64,000 nucleotides of DNA from Sphingomonas folli (GCF_019429525.1 NZ_JAHXZL010000001.1:1-64000); one strand, 5' to 3'; positions 52,953-63,261 are shown, counted from the first letter of the stretch. Notes: generated by a model from the sequence alone, not told the origin. A program made the numbers and translations.

Positions 52953-53258
52953 CCGCAAAGCGCTCGTTAAATCGATCGGGCCGACCGCCCCTCTGCTTCG
53001 ATCCGATATGAACGCGATAGTTTCGCCCTTCATGACCGGGAGCAACACGATGCGGATTAGCAGGCGTGAGCGCAGACCTCCGCGTCGCGGGTCAGAGAGC
53101 TGAGGGGATCGGCTCGCGGGCGAGGCGCCACGTTCCCGCGATCCGGCGCAGTCACGTCACTGCTCGGTCGAGCGGAGGTGATCGAACCGACCGGTCTAAC
53201 CCTCTGGACAGCGCCACTATTCGCGAGCCACGATCCCCACGATCAAGGGGGAACTTCA
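52953..53258. other. Region upstream of the giant helicase gene
   Basis: About 300 bp. The helicase frame is open from GTG 53178, but the better ribosome site is at 53248-53254. No other gene, repeat or terminator is evident. Confidence 0.45.
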
Positions 53259-56200
53259 TTGGCGACTTCGGCTGTCGACGCGATCGGATCTGACGCGTCC
53301 GTTTTCCAGAGCGACCTTCCGCTCGACGTCAAGCTCGACCGGGCCCGGACCGAGCTGCTGGACCTGTCCGCCCGCAACCGGCTGCTCAACATGCCGCGTT
53401 CGTCGAAGAACGCGAAGGCGGTGGAGATCGTCGACGAGAAGGCGGCCGAGATCTTCAGACTGCTGGTGACGGAGGGCCGCGCCTTCACCTTTCTTGCGGG
53501 TAGGTTGGTTCAGGGGGACGGCGACGATGGAGCCGAGGAGATCGTCGAACTCGCTCAGCCGGACGAGGAGGCCGATGAAAGCGGCACCTTCGCGCGGCAC
53601 GTAGACACCAAGCTGCAGACCCGGCTCACCTCCAAGGGGCTGCAGAAACGCCTGCTCGAACTCTACTTCGACGCCCGCACACTGGAGGAGGAGCAGGGCG
53701 TAAACATCCTCTACCTGGCACTGGGCGCGCTCAAGTGGATCGATCCGCAGAACGCCGCCAACGTTCGCTACGCTCCGCTCGTCCTCGTCCCGGTCTCGCT
53801 CGAGCGCGGCAATGCGGGCGAGAAGTTCAAGCTGCGCGTCAGGGCGGAGGAGTTCGCGCCCAACCTGTCCCTCGAGGCCTTCCTGGACCGCACGCAAAGA
53901 ATACGGCTCCCCGCCTTCGAGGCGAGCGACCAGTTCGACTACTCGGGCTATGTCGACGAAGTCGCCGAAGCCGTCGTCTCCAAGCAGAACTGGGCGGTGC
54001 TGCCGGACGACATCACCCTCGGCTTTTTCTCATTTGCCAAGTTCCTGATGTACCGAGACCTCGATCCGGCGAACTGGCCCGTTAGCGGACGCATCAGCGA
54101 CCGGCCGCTCATCCGCGGCCTGCTCTCCGACGGCTTCGACGTCGGTGAGGGCATGATCCCCGAGGATGCGCCCATCGATCCCTTCATCCCGCCTGCAGAC
54201 ATGCTCCACATCGTCGACAGCGACAGCAGTCAGGCGCTCGTCGTGCACGAGGTGCGCAAGGGGCGGGACATGGTCGTCCAGGGGCCGCCCGGCACCGGCA
54301 AGAGCCAGACCATCGCCAACATCGTCGCCTCCGCCATCGCGGACGGCCGAACCGTGCTCTTCGTCGCGGAGAAGATGGCCGCGCTGGAGGTCGTCAAGCG
54401 CAGGCTCGATGCCAACGGCGTGGGTGACGCGTGCCTCGAACTCCACAGCAACAAGGCCAACAAGCGCGCGCTTCTCGAGGAGCTTAGGCGAACCTGGGAG
54501 CTGGGCGCGCCGCGTGGTCAGGATCCCGGCACGCTCAACACCCGCCTCACCGAGGCCCGCGACCGGCTCAACGAACACGTGAGTCGCATGCACGCGCCGC
54601 ACCCGGCTTCGAGCCTCACGCCGTTCCAGGCGATCGGTCAGCTTGCCCGGCTGAGGATCGACGGGCAGGAGCCCAACGACATACGTCTCGAGGAAGCCGC
54701 GTCGTGGTCCAGGGACGGCTTCATCGAACGGCGCGAGACCCTGGCGGAACTCGTCGAACGCATAGAGGCGATCGGCGTCCCGGCACACCATCCGTGGCGC
54801 GGCGTCGGTTTGCCGGCCATTCTGCCGGCGGAAGTCGATCGTCTGCTGACTCGCGTGAAGGGCATCGCGGACGGGCTGTCGACCCTCGCGCACGACGACG
54901 CAGCCCTTGCGGTGACGCTCGCCATAGAGCCCTCGGCCCACCTGGGCGATGTCGAGCACGCGATAGCCTTTGCGAGGCGCGTCGCCGATGCTCCCGCGCT
55001 CGAAGCCGAGGCACTCGCGTCAGAGGCGTGGATGCATTCGCGCGACGTGATAGACGCGCTCCTCGCTGCAGGGCACCGGTACGCCTCGGCGCGGCAGGAA
55101 TTGGCGCGAACCTTCGGCGAAGCCGCCTGGTCCGCCGATCTCAACGAGGCTGTCGAGGCCTTGAAGGTCCTTCCAGCGACGTTCTCCGCGGACGATTTCG
55201 CCACAGCTCACGAGGTCTCGCGGTTGCTGCCGAGGCTGATGGACGCATCGGCCGCGCTCGCCCGCAGCCTCGGCCATGACGCGCCCCGGACCCTCGCCGA
55301 CGCCCTGCATCTGGCTGAGATCGGCGATCGGGTCGCAGCTGCACCCGAGGCCAACGCCGAGGTCTTCGCCGCCGACCTGTGGAACAGCGGCATCGAGCGA
55401 GCCGGGGATCTGGTCACCACGGTCGGCCGACTCGAGGCGGCCCGCGCCCGAACGTCCATGGCGCTCTCCGACGCGGCCTGGGACGCGGACCTGGCGGGCG
55501 CTCGCGCCGCGCTCGCCTCACATGGCACCGGCTTCCTCCGGTTCCTGAGTGGCGAGTGGAGGCGCGCGAATCGGACCGTGCGCTCCTTCCTGACGAACCC
55601 CGAGCAGCCGCTCGAGGAGACCCTGGCCCTTCTCGATGCGCTCGCCGACGGACAGGCGGCACGTCGCGAGATCGAGAGCGAGGATGCACTCGGCCGCACC
55701 GCCTTCGGAGATCACTGGCGCGGCGCACGAACAACGTCGGCGCCCCTCGGCACAATCGTCGAGTGGATGAGATCGCTCAAGGGGCTCGGCGCCGAGCCTC
55801 GGCTCATCGCCGCCAGGCGACCGGATCAGCGGCTCATCGAAGCTCAGGCGGCGGCTGTGCACGAGCAGGGGCCGGCGGTGGCGGAGGGCACCGGTCGGCT
55901 ATGGACCGCGATGGCCGAGCGGCGAGAACTCGCGTTCGGCTCCGCCGTCACCCACGATCGCGGCGACCTGGAGGCTCTGCTCGCGACCGCCGTGCGCGTC
56001 GATCAGGCGGACAGGTCCATCCGCGAGGTGATGAGTGAAGTGCCGCCGGGACTGCCCAAGCGTCTCGAGCTCATCTCGCGTCTTCAGGACGGGCAGTCCG
56101 AGGCGGCAGCCATCAAGGCGGGAGAAACGCTCGGCTCACACGCCTTCAAGGGCGCATGGCATGGCGACTCGTCACAGTGGGATCTGCTGGCGGCCGCAAG

Positions 56201-58880
56201 CGACTGGCTCCGCGACAATGACGACATCCGACGACTTGCGAGCCGGCTGACGAACCGGAGCGAACTCGCGACTGTCGCCACGGCGCTCGAGAGGCACCGA
56301 ACCGACGTCGGATCGACGCTCGCAGCCCTCGCCGCCGACCTGATGCTCGATACCGCGGAGGCGTTCGGCAGCTCGAGCATCGACGTGGCGCCGCTTGCCG
56401 TCATCGGACAGCGGCTGGAGCTCTGGCGCAGCAACGGCGAGCAGCTCTCCCGCTGGGTCGCCTACCGCGATCGCGCCTTCCGGGCGCGTGAGCTCGGCTG
56501 CGGCGAGGTCGTCGATCGTCTACGCGATGGCCGGCTGACCGGACCGGACGTCGTGCCCGCCTTCGAGATGGCCTACCATGAAGCCCTCTACTCCGACATG
56601 GTTGCCCATGATCCCGAGCTCGGCCGCTTCGACGGCACGCTGCACGGCCGCCTCGCCCGCGAGTTCGCGGACATGGACCGCCAACGCATCGCGGCGGCGA
56701 GCGTCGAGGTCGTCAGATCGCATCATCGACGTATGCCGGCACGCGACGGCATGGGCTTCGGTCCGCTCGGCACGCTCAAGGCGGAGATGCAGAAGCGGCG
56801 CGGACACATGCCGATCCGCAGGCTGATGGATAAGGCGGGTCCTGCGATCCAGGCCCTCAAGCCCGTCTTCATGATGAGCCCACTGTCCGTGGCACAGTTC
56901 CTCGCACCCGGCGTGTTCGAGTTCGACCTCCTCGTCATGGACGAGGCGAGCCAGATCCAGCCGGTGGACGCGCTCGGCGCCGTGGCGCGCGCCAAGCAGG
57001 TCGTGGTCGTCGGCGACCCCAAGCAGCTGCCGCCGACGGCCTTCTTCGCCAAGATGACCGGGAGCGGATCGGACGACGACGAGAACGAGGGGCGCGTCGC
57101 CGACATCGAGAGCGTGCTCGGTCTTTTCACGGCAAGGGGGCTCCCCAACCGCATGCTGCGATGGCACTACCGCAGCAAGCACCAGTCGCTGATTGCCGTG
57201 AGCAACCGCCAGTTCTACGAAAGCAAGCTCTTCATCGTACCCAGCCCGTACACCGCCGAGGCGGGGATGGGCCTGCGCTTCCACCGCGTCCCCCAGGGCA
57301 TCTTCGACGCCGGCGGCACGCGCACCAACCAGGTGGAGGCGAGGATCGTGGCGGAGGCGATCGTGGCCCACGCGCGCGAGCACCCGAACCTGTCGCTCGG
57401 CGTCGCTGCCTTCTCGGCAGCCCAGCGTCGCGCCATCCTGGATCAGCTCGAGCAGCTTCGTCGCGAACTTCCGGTCGAAGTCGAGGGCTTCTTCCAGTCG
57501 CACCATTCCGAGCCTTTCTTCGTCAAGAACCTCGAGAACGTGCAGGGTGACGAGCGCGACGTGATCTTCATTTCCGTCGGATATGGTCCCACGGTGCCGG
57601 GCGGCCGCGTGCCGATGCGCTTCGGCCCGCTCGGGACGGAGGGCGGCGAGCGACGCCTGAATGTGCTAATCAGCCGGGCGAAGCAGCGGTGCGAGGTGTT
57701 CGCGTCCATGACGGACGAGGACATCGAGCCCGACTTCGCCGCCAGCCGCAAGGGCGTGTTCGCCTTCCGCATGTTCCTGCACTACGCGCGGACCGGCAAC
57801 CTGACGATCTCGGAAAGCACCGGGCGCGATCAGGAGAGCGTGTTCGAGGAACAGGTCGCCCGCGCGCTGCAGGCGCGGGGCTACCAGGTGCATCGAAACG
57901 TGGGACTGGCCGGCTTCTACATCGATCTCGCGGTCGCCGACGAGGAGCGGCCAGATCGGTACCTGCTCGGGATCGAGTGCGACGGCACCTCTTACCAGGG
58001 CGCCAAGTCGGCCCGCGATCGCGATCGTCTTCGTCAGTCCGTCCTCGAGAGCCACGGTTGGACGATCCACCGGCTATGGAGCGGCGATTGGCTCCAGCGC
58101 CCGACGGAGCAGCTGGAACTCGTGATCGCCAGGATCGAAGCGGCGAAGGCGGAGCACGACGCTGCGGCCGTTCCACGCTCCTCCCGCGCGGTGCCGGTCG
58201 ATGTCGTCGCGATCGATCGCGAGGACACGACGGAGATCGGCTTCGTTCGAGCGGAGGAACCCGAGCCGGCTCCGTCCAACCTCTATATCGAGTCGATCGT
58301 AACGCGACCGCCGAACCACCCGGAGGAGCTCCACGACGCACCCACCGGCGTCCTCTCGATGCTGGCGGATCAGGTCGTCGCCGTGGAAGGGCCGGTGCAC
58401 GTCGACGAGGTGGTGGCGCGCATCCGCGAGGGCTGGGGCCTGAAGCGGGCCGGCGGCCGCATACAATCCGCCATCGCCCGGGCGATCGACGTGTCGGTGC
58501 GGGTCGGCAGGCTGGTCCAGGAAGGCGACTTCCTTTCCATGCCCGGCTCGGTGCCCATCGCGCGCGATCGCAGCTCCACACGTTCCACCGCCCTTAGGCG
58601 GGCTGACATGCTGCCGCCCTCCGAGATCAGGGTCGCTGCTTTGGCGACGGTACGGGACAACTTCGGTGCCACCCCGGACCAGGTCGTGCAGGCGGTATCC
58701 CGCGCACTCGGCATCAAGGCCACGAGCGCGCAGGTGCGAGCCGTCATGCTCGACGTCGTCGAGTCGGCGGTCACCGATGGAGAGCTGGTCCGTCAGGGAG
58801 AGATGCTCGCGTCACGACCTGACGATCCGCCGAGACGCTCCGGACGCGTTCCGACCGGCGCTGCACCCGCGGACTTCTAG
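53259..58880 (+). CDS. Giant DUF4011 / DNA2-NAM7 helicase with MTES_1575-type nuclease domain
   Basis: From TTG 53259 (AAGGGGGAA ribosome site; GTG 53178 is the alternative) the product is about 1,873 residues. It opens with DUF4011 (LDRARTELLDLSARNRLLNM, FLAGRLVQ). The SF1 helicase has Walker A in VVQGPPGTGKSQTIANIV (54277-54330), a very long helical insertion, and Walker B in LLVMDEASQIQPVDALGA with VVVVGDPKQLPPTAFF. Later motifs are QGDERDVIFISVGYG and RLNVLISRAKQRCEV. A Vsr/MTES_1575-type nuclease follows (EEQVARALQARGYQVHRNVG, YIDLAVAD, LLGIECDGTSYQGAKSARDRDRLRQ). A DUF3320-like end with winged helices closes it. Such proteins occur in defence islands. It is convergent with the Abi-C gene 43 bp away. 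Confidence 0.9.
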   Translation: MATSAVDAIGSDASVFQSDLPLDVKLDRARTELLDLSARNRLLNMPRSSKNAKAVEIVDEKAAEIFRLLVTEGRAFTFLAGRLVQGDGDDGAEEIVELAQPDEEADESGTFARHVDTKLQTRLTSKGLQKRLLELYFDARTLEEEQGVNILYLALGALKWIDPQNAANVRYAPLVLVPVSLERGNAGEKFKLRVRAEEFAPNLSLEAFLDRTQRIRLPAFEASDQFDYSGYVDEVAEAVVSKQNWAVLPDDITLGFFSFAKFLMYRDLDPANWPVSGRISDRPLIRGLLSDGFDVGEGMIPEDAPIDPFIPPADMLHIVDSDSSQALVVHEVRKGRDMVVQGPPGTGKSQTIANIVASAIADGRTVLFVAEKMAALEVVKRRLDANGVGDACLELHSNKANKRALLEELRRTWELGAPRGQDPGTLNTRLTEARDRLNEHVSRMHAPHPASSLTPFQAIGQLARLRIDGQEPNDIRLEEAASWSRDGFIERRETLAELVERIEAIGVPAHHPWRGVGLPAILPAEVDRLLTRVKGIADGLSTLAHDDAALAVTLAIEPSAHLGDVEHAIAFARRVADAPALEAEALASEAWMHSRDVIDALLAAGHRYASARQELARTFGEAAWSADLNEAVEALKVLPATFSADDFATAHEVSRLLPRLMDASAALARSLGHDAPRTLADALHLAEIGDRVAAAPEANAEVFAADLWNSGIERAGDLVTTVGRLEAARARTSMALSDAAWDADLAGARAALASHGTGFLRFLSGEWRRANRTVRSFLTNPEQPLEETLALLDALADGQAARREIESEDALGRTAFGDHWRGARTTSAPLGTIVEWMRSLKGLGAEPRLIAARRPDQRLIEAQAAAVHEQGPAVAEGTGRLWTAMAERRELAFGSAVTHDRGDLEALLATAVRVDQADRSIREVMSEVPPGLPKRLELISRLQDGQSEAAAIKAGETLGSHAFKGAWHGDSSQWDLLAAASDWLRDNDDIRRLASRLTNRSELATVATALERHRTDVGSTLAALAADLMLDTAEAFGSSSIDVAPLAVIGQRLELWRSNGEQLSRWVAYRDRAFRARELGCGEVVDRLRDGRLTGPDVVPAFEMAYHEALYSDMVAHDPELGRFDGTLHGRLAREFADMDRQRIAAASVEVVRSHHRRMPARDGMGFGPLGTLKAEMQKRRGHMPIRRLMDKAGPAIQALKPVFMMSPLSVAQFLAPGVFEFDLLVMDEASQIQPVDALGAVARAKQVVVVGDPKQLPPTAFFAKMTGSGSDDDENEGRVADIESVLGLFTARGLPNRMLRWHYRSKHQSLIAVSNRQFYESKLFIVPSPYTAEAGMGLRFHRVPQGIFDAGGTRTNQVEARIVAEAIVAHAREHPNLSLGVAAFSAAQRRAILDQLEQLRRELPVEVEGFFQSHHSEPFFVKNLENVQGDERDVIFISVGYGPTVPGGRVPMRFGPLGTEGGERRLNVLISRAKQRCEVFASMTDEDIEPDFAASRKGVFAFRMFLHYARTGNLTISESTGRDQESVFEEQVARALQARGYQVHRNVGLAGFYIDLAVADEERPDRYLLGIECDGTSYQGAKSARDRDRLRQSVLESHGWTIHRLWSGDWLQRPTEQLELVIARIEAAKAEHDAAAVPRSSRAVPVDVVAIDREDTTEIGFVRAEEPEPAPSNLYIESIVTRPPNHPEELHDAPTGVLSMLADQVVAVEGPVHVDEVVARIREGWGLKRAGGRIQSAIARAIDVSVRVGRLVQEGDFLSMPGSVPIARDRSSTRSTALRRADMLPPSEIRVAALATVRDNFGATPDQVVQAVSRALGIKATSAQVRAVMLDVVESAVTDGELVRQGEMLASRPDDPPRRSGRVPTGAAPADF

Positions 58881-58923
58881 TCGGTTGGCGGAAGCGGCGG
58901 CCAGTTGAAGTGCGGGTGCGGCT

Positions 58924-59697
58924 CTAGCCCGTGTTCGAGACCCGCTCGACGAAGCGTAAGACCGACAGGACGCTGTCCACGATGAGGCGGGCCTCGTCGG
59001 CGTCGACGATCTCGTTGTCGTGGGCGAACGAGGCGTTGTTGCGCACGTCGTTGAAGGCCTGGAGCACGCCAACCGAGTTCTTCAGGATCTGCAGGGTCAT
59101 CGAGCGCAGCTGGCGCGTGGCGTTCAGGTGCTTGACGTGCTTGCCGACGCGGCTGTGCAGCGGCTCCTCACGCGTGCACTCGAGACCTGCGTCTTGGAGC
59201 AGATGCGCGAACCGCTTGCACGAGTACGTGTGCAGCCGATCCAGGGCCGCCGCGTGCGCACCCGCCGCGACATCCCGGTTGATCGCCTCGATGAGCTCGC
59301 CGAGGGTCGCCCCCTCGGCGAATTGCGACAGTGCCTCGAGGTCGGACATTCCGGCCTGTCGCTCGAGCCGGTCCACCACAGCCATGTAGCGGGCTCGCAC
59401 GACGCTGGGTCGCGGCTCCACCAGGTCACCCGGCGTCCACCCGCGTTGCTCGCGGTGATCCCACAGCGCCCGCAGCACACGCGCGACTGCTCCTGGTTCC
59501 GCCTGATCCCACAGCGATCGCAGACGATTCGCCTTCGACGTTCCGCGACTCGCGTACTTGGCCGAGTCGATGTCGATGCCGAGCTCGTCTCGGACGAGCT
59601 CGGCGAAGGCCCGGTTGCTCAGGTCCATGACGTAGCCATCGCCCATGCCGAGGAGCTCCTCGACACAGAGGCGGTCGGGACGGGCAAGGTCCGCCAC
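58924..59697 (-). CDS. Abortive infection family protein with Abi-C domain
   Basis: A 257-residue protein. Residues about 1-110 form an N-terminal helical domain (CVEELLGMGDGYVMDLSNRAF, RVLRALWDHREQRGWTPGDLV). The rest is the Abi-C domain: AALDRLHTYSCKRFAHLLQDAG, HSRVGKHVKHLN, ILKNSVGVLQAFNDVRNNASFAHDNEIVDADEARLIVDSVLSVLRFV (in part). The DVRNNASFAHDN segment, an N/H-rich R-N-x-x-S-x-x-H motif, is typical of HEPN-related ribonuclease-like folds and of abortive infection proteins. It probably acts as an infection-triggered toxin or its control domain. It is convergent with the giant helicase gene and could be a separate system. Confidence 0.78.
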   Translation of the reverse strand: MADLARPDRLCVEELLGMGDGYVMDLSNRAFAELVRDELGIDIDSAKYASRGTSKANRLRSLWDQAEPGAVARVLRALWDHREQRGWTPGDLVEPRPSVVRARYMAVVDRLERQAGMSDLEALSQFAEGATLGELIEAINRDVAAGAHAAALDRLHTYSCKRFAHLLQDAGLECTREEPLHSRVGKHVKHLNATRQLRSMTLQILKNSVGVLQAFNDVRNNASFAHDNEIVDADEARLIVDSVLSVLRFVERVSNTG

Positions 59698-59904
59698 GTC
59701 TAACGCCTACACGAGTGAGCCGCCCTCGAGGTTGAGACGTAACACCAGCAAGTCGCGTGGTGACCCATGCCCACCCCCCCCCGTTAGCCCGTACACCTAA
59801 CGGCTTACGACCGCACGCCTAGGATGCAATGCGTAGATGTGCTTCGGGATACCGTCCGTCCGCAGGCGAACGAACGCGTGGCCGTCATCTCGCGTCGTAT
59901 GCGA

Positions 59905-60150
59905 TCAGGCGGTCTTGAACACCGTGGGTGAGCGGTGGTGCCGGAGCGCGGAGCCCACTTCGCCGAAGCCGACGATCAGCATCGTCCATGATGCGGGCTC
60001 CGGCACGGCTGCGACGTCGATCCGCACGGACGATAGGCCAAGCCGGCCGAGTACGAACCAGCCGCGCGTCGTCAGCGCTGATCCCGGAATGCCGGAGCCC
60101 GTCTGCTCCGCGAAGGAGCCGGCGACGCCGTAGTAGCCGATCTGGATCAA
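59905..60150 (-). pseudogene. PEP-CTERM protein, truncated C-terminal part
   Basis: The frame ends AAVPEPASWTMLIVGFGEVG then SALRHHRSPTVFKTA, a PEP-CTERM sorting signal of the sphingomonad PEPxxWxxLIxGFGxxG type: Pro-Glu-Pro motif, membrane span and Arg-rich tail. Upstream only about 50 residues of a beta-rich domain remain before an in-frame TAG near 60235. Full-length proteins have a signal peptide and a 150-250-residue domain, so the 5' part is lost, probably by the rearrangement at this island edge. Confidence 0.55.
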
Positions 60151-60280
60151 GGCGAACGGGACGGGTGTGATACGGCTCCTGCAGGCGGGCGGCGACTTAG
60201 GCGCCGAAACGAAGCGCCTGAAATGCTACGTCGCAGATTGCGAGGCTTGGTCTCTTTGGCGCGCCACTCCCTGGAGGTTC

Positions 60281-60874
60281 TTATGCCATCTGATCCCTGT
60301 AGCCCTGCTCCGACGACCAGTATCCCCAATTGTCGTGGGACCACTCATCGATCATCGTTATGAGGAGTCCGCGGCGCGGCGCCCGCTTGTTGTAGTCGAC
60401 GGTGCACATGCGCACGACGTTCCGGATCGATCTAACGCGGAGGTTCGCACGGAAGAAGAACCACGGCTTGTAGCCGCTGGAGTCGACGATCTCGCACAGC
60501 CTGTACTTGTCGCGGGGCAGTCCGGCGCACACCTGCTCGGGAAGCGTGGTGCCGAAGAGCGTGAGCGACGAAACCCCGGTAAGGTGTTCGCGATATCGGC
60601 ACCAACGGAATTCCAAGTCGAGGACTGCGAAAGGCGCCGGTCTCGCATGGGTCAGCGAACCCGTGACGAGACCCCTCGTCCTGACGTTGACGTTGCATTC
60701 CGACCTGACGCTGTAGATGTTGTCGACGAACCGGATCTGCTGTTTGCGGGCGGCGTTGACACCGCCGCCGCCCTGCGCGAGGCCGGGTTTCAGATCGACA
60801 TCTGAAAGGAAGTTTGCGCATGCACGGCTGATCTTCGCGTCCGCCATGATCTTTTCCCGAACCCTGTCGTACAT
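60281..60874 (-). CDS. Hypothetical cytosolic protein
   Basis: The best start is ATG 60874 with GGAGGTGAC just upstream, giving 197 residues. It begins MYDRVREKIMADAKISRACANF; later parts include IYSVRSECNVNVRTRG, VLDLEFRWCRYREHLTGVSSLTLFG, GYKPWFFFRANLRV and a tail with many Trp/Tyr (MIDEWSHDNWGYWSSEQGY). There is no signal peptide or recognisable domain. It is divergent from the truncated comM gene and lies between the PEP-CTERM relic and the island junction, so it is probably the last island gene. Confidence 0.6.
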   Translation of the reverse strand: MYDRVREKIMADAKISRACANFLSDVDLKPGLAQGGGGVNAARKQQIRFVDNIYSVRSECNVNVRTRGLVTGSLTHARPAPFAVLDLEFRWCRYREHLTGVSSLTLFGTTLPEQVCAGLPRDKYRLCEIVDSSGYKPWFFFRANLRVRSIRNVVRMCTVDYNKRAPRRGLLITMIDEWSHDNWGYWSSEQGYRDQMA

Positions 60875-60926
60875 GTCACCTCCTGAAAGGGCCGGTCGGA
60901 TTACTCGTCCCGCCCAGCAGATCCTG

Positions 60927-61823
60927 ATGAGTGTAGCTTTATCGGATTTCCTGTTCGTCGGGCCGCCCGGCGCGGGCAAGTCGCTGATGGCGGCGTGCCT
61001 GCCCGGCATCCTGCCGCCGCTCGACTCCGCGGAGGCGCTGGAGGTATCGATGGTCCAGTCGGTCGCGGGAACGCTCGCGGGCGGCGCGCTGACGCGCGTA
61101 CGACCCTTCCGCGCGCCGCACCATTCCGCCAGCATCGCCGCGCTGACCGGCGGCGGACTGCGCGTGCGACCGGGCGAGGTGAGCCTGGCGCACAACGGCG
61201 TGCTGTTCCTCGACGAGCTGCCCGAGTTCCAGCGCGCCGTGCTCGACTCGCTGCGCCAGCCGCTCGAGAGCGGCACCGTCAGCATCGCGCGCGCCAACGC
61301 GCACGTGACCTATCCGGCGCGGGTGCAGCTGGTGGCGGCGATGAACCCGTGCCGCTGCGGCCATCTCGGCGACCCCGCCCTGTCGTGCGGGCGCGCGCCG
61401 CGCTGCGCCGCCGACTATCAGGCGCGCGTCTCGGGGCCGCTGCTCGACCGTGTCGACCTGCACGTCGAGGTCGCCGCCCTGACCGCGCTGGAACTGGCGC
61501 TCCCACCCGCGGCGGAGGGCTCGGCCGAGGTGGGCGCGCGCGTCGCCGCCGCGCGCGCCGCGCAGCGCGAGCGGCTCGCCGGCACCGGGCTGCGCACCAA
61601 CGCGCAGCTCGACGGCGACCTGCTCGACCGCTTCGCCACGCCCGACGAGGCCGGGCGCACACTGCTGGTCGAGGCGGCGACGGCACTCCACCTCTCCGCG
61701 CGCGGCTATACCCGGGTGCTGCGGACGAGCCGGACGATCGCCGACCTGGCCGGGTCCGAGCAGGTTCGCCGCGCGCATGTCGCCGAGGCGCTGAGCTACC
61801 GACGGCGCGCGCCGACGCGCTGA
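60927..61823 (+). pseudogene. comM: comM/yifB (Mg-chelatase-like ATPase), 5'-truncated at island junction
   Basis: Recognisable ComM/YifB sequence begins at about 60948 with FLFVGPPGAGKSLMAACLPGILPPL (Walker A). It continues through VSMVQSVAGTL, FRAPHHSASIAALTGGG, GVLFLDELPEF (Walker B), LRQPLESGTVSIARA and NPCRCGH to the C-terminal ARGYTRVLRTSRTIADL. Full-length ComM has about 500 residues; the first roughly 200, including the Lon-like domain and the segment before Walker A, are missing, replaced by unrelated sequence. A chance ATG at 60927 would give a 298-residue product. comM is a known insertion target of islands such as AbaR in Acinetobacter, which suggests this junction is an island end. 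Confidence 0.82.
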
Positions 61824-61865
61824 GCCGCCGCGAACGCGCGTGCGGCCGCTAGCTCTCGATGTGGC

Positions 61866-63188
61866 TCACACGTCGCGGAAGCGCTCGACCGTTCGGGCCG
61901 GGCCATCGCCAGCGGGGGCGCGCGCCGGTTCGACCGCGACCGACTCGGGCGGGTCGAAGCCGCCCTCCCATTTGGCGATCACCGCGCTCGCCACCGCGTT
62001 GCCGATCACGTTGGTCGCGGTCCGACCCATGTCGAGGAAATGGTCGATCGCGAGGATCAGCAGCAGCCCCGCCTCGGGCAGCCTGAACATCGGCAGCGTC
62101 GCCGCGATCACCACCAGGCTGGCGCGCGGCACGCCCGCGATCCCCTTGCTGGTGACCATCAGCACCAGCAGCATCGTCACCATCTGCCCCAGCGACATGT
62201 CGATGCCATAGGCCTGGGCGATGAAGAGCGACGCGAAGGTCATGTAGATCATCGAGCCGTCGAGGTTGAACGAATAGCCCAGCGGCAGCACGAAGCTGGC
62301 GATCCGCGGCGGCACGCCGAAACGGTCGAGCGCCTCGAGCATGCGCGGATAGGCTGCCTCGGACGAGGCGGTGGAGAAGGCCACCAGCAGCGGCTCGCGG
62401 ACGTGGCGGATCAGCGCGCCGACGCGCGGCCCGAGGAACAGGAAGCCGATGCCGAGCAGCGCCGCCCATAGCACCAGGAGCGTGAGATAGAAGCTGCCCA
62501 TGAAATACGCGAGCTGGCCGATCACGTCGGGGCCGCGTTCGGTCAGCGTGCCGGCCACCGCGGCGAATACCGCGAGCGGCGCGACGCGCATCACATAGTC
62601 GGTCACCTGGAGCATGACATGCACCAGCGCGTCGATCGCACGCACCAGCGGCGCCGCCTTCTCGCCCACCGCGGTGATGGCGACGCCCACGAAGACCGAC
62701 ATCACGACGATCTGCAGGATCTCGTTCTTGGCCATCGCGTCGACCATCGAGGACGGCACGATATGCGTGAAGAAGTCCTTCAGGTTGAACGCCGCGGTCT
62801 CCAGCCCGCTCGATCCGCCAGCGGCCGGCAGCGCCAGCCCGACGCCGACCCCGGGCTTGAGCAGGTTGACCATGATCAGCCCGAGCGTGAGCGACAGCAG
62901 GCTGGCCGAGATGAACCAGGCGAGGCTGCGTGCGCCGATCCGGCCGAGCGCGCGTGTGTCGCCCATCTGCGCGATGCCCGAGACCAGGGTGGCGAACACC
63001 AGCGGCGCGATGATCATCTTGATCAGTCGCAGGAACAACGTCGTGACGATCGAGAAATAGCCGGCGACCTCGGTGGCGCGCGCCGCCCCCGCGGGCGTGC
63101 CGTCGTCGAGCCACACGTTGAGCACGAGGCCCAGCACGAGGCCGAGTGCGAGCCCGACGAGGATGTAGAGGGTCAGCCGCTTGGCCAT
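61866..63188 (-). CDS. Dicarboxylate/amino acid:cation symporter (DctA/GltP family)
   Basis: A 440-residue polytopic protein of standard length. Family motifs are FLRLIKMIIAPLVFATLVSGIAQMGD, the serine-rich hairpin VAFSTASSEAAYPRMLEALDRFG, the NMDG-like PLGYSFNLDGSMIYMTFASLFIAQAYG and the substrate-binding GRTATNVIGNAVASAVIAKWEG with Asp-x-x-Arg-T-x-x-N. It imports C4-dicarboxylates or acidic amino acids with sodium or protons. It lies outside the island junction and looks like core genome. The symbol is left open because DctA and GltP cannot be told apart by eye. Confidence 0.9.
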   Translation of the reverse strand: MAKRLTLYILVGLALGLVLGLVLNVWLDDGTPAGAARATEVAGYFSIVTTLFLRLIKMIIAPLVFATLVSGIAQMGDTRALGRIGARSLAWFISASLLSLTLGLIMVNLLKPGVGVGLALPAAGGSSGLETAAFNLKDFFTHIVPSSMVDAMAKNEILQIVVMSVFVGVAITAVGEKAAPLVRAIDALVHVMLQVTDYVMRVAPLAVFAAVAGTLTERGPDVIGQLAYFMGSFYLTLLVLWAALLGIGFLFLGPRVGALIRHVREPLLVAFSTASSEAAYPRMLEALDRFGVPPRIASFVLPLGYSFNLDGSMIYMTFASLFIAQAYGIDMSLGQMVTMLLVLMVTSKGIAGVPRASLVVIAATLPMFRLPEAGLLLILAIDHFLDMGRTATNVIGNAVASAVIAKWEGGFDPPESVAVEPARAPAGDGPARTVERFRDV

Positions 63189-63261
63189 TCGTCGCTCCGG
63201 TTGATGCGCGCGCGAGGGAAGGGGATTGCGGGCACTCGGTCAAGCGCCCTAGTGCCGGCCT

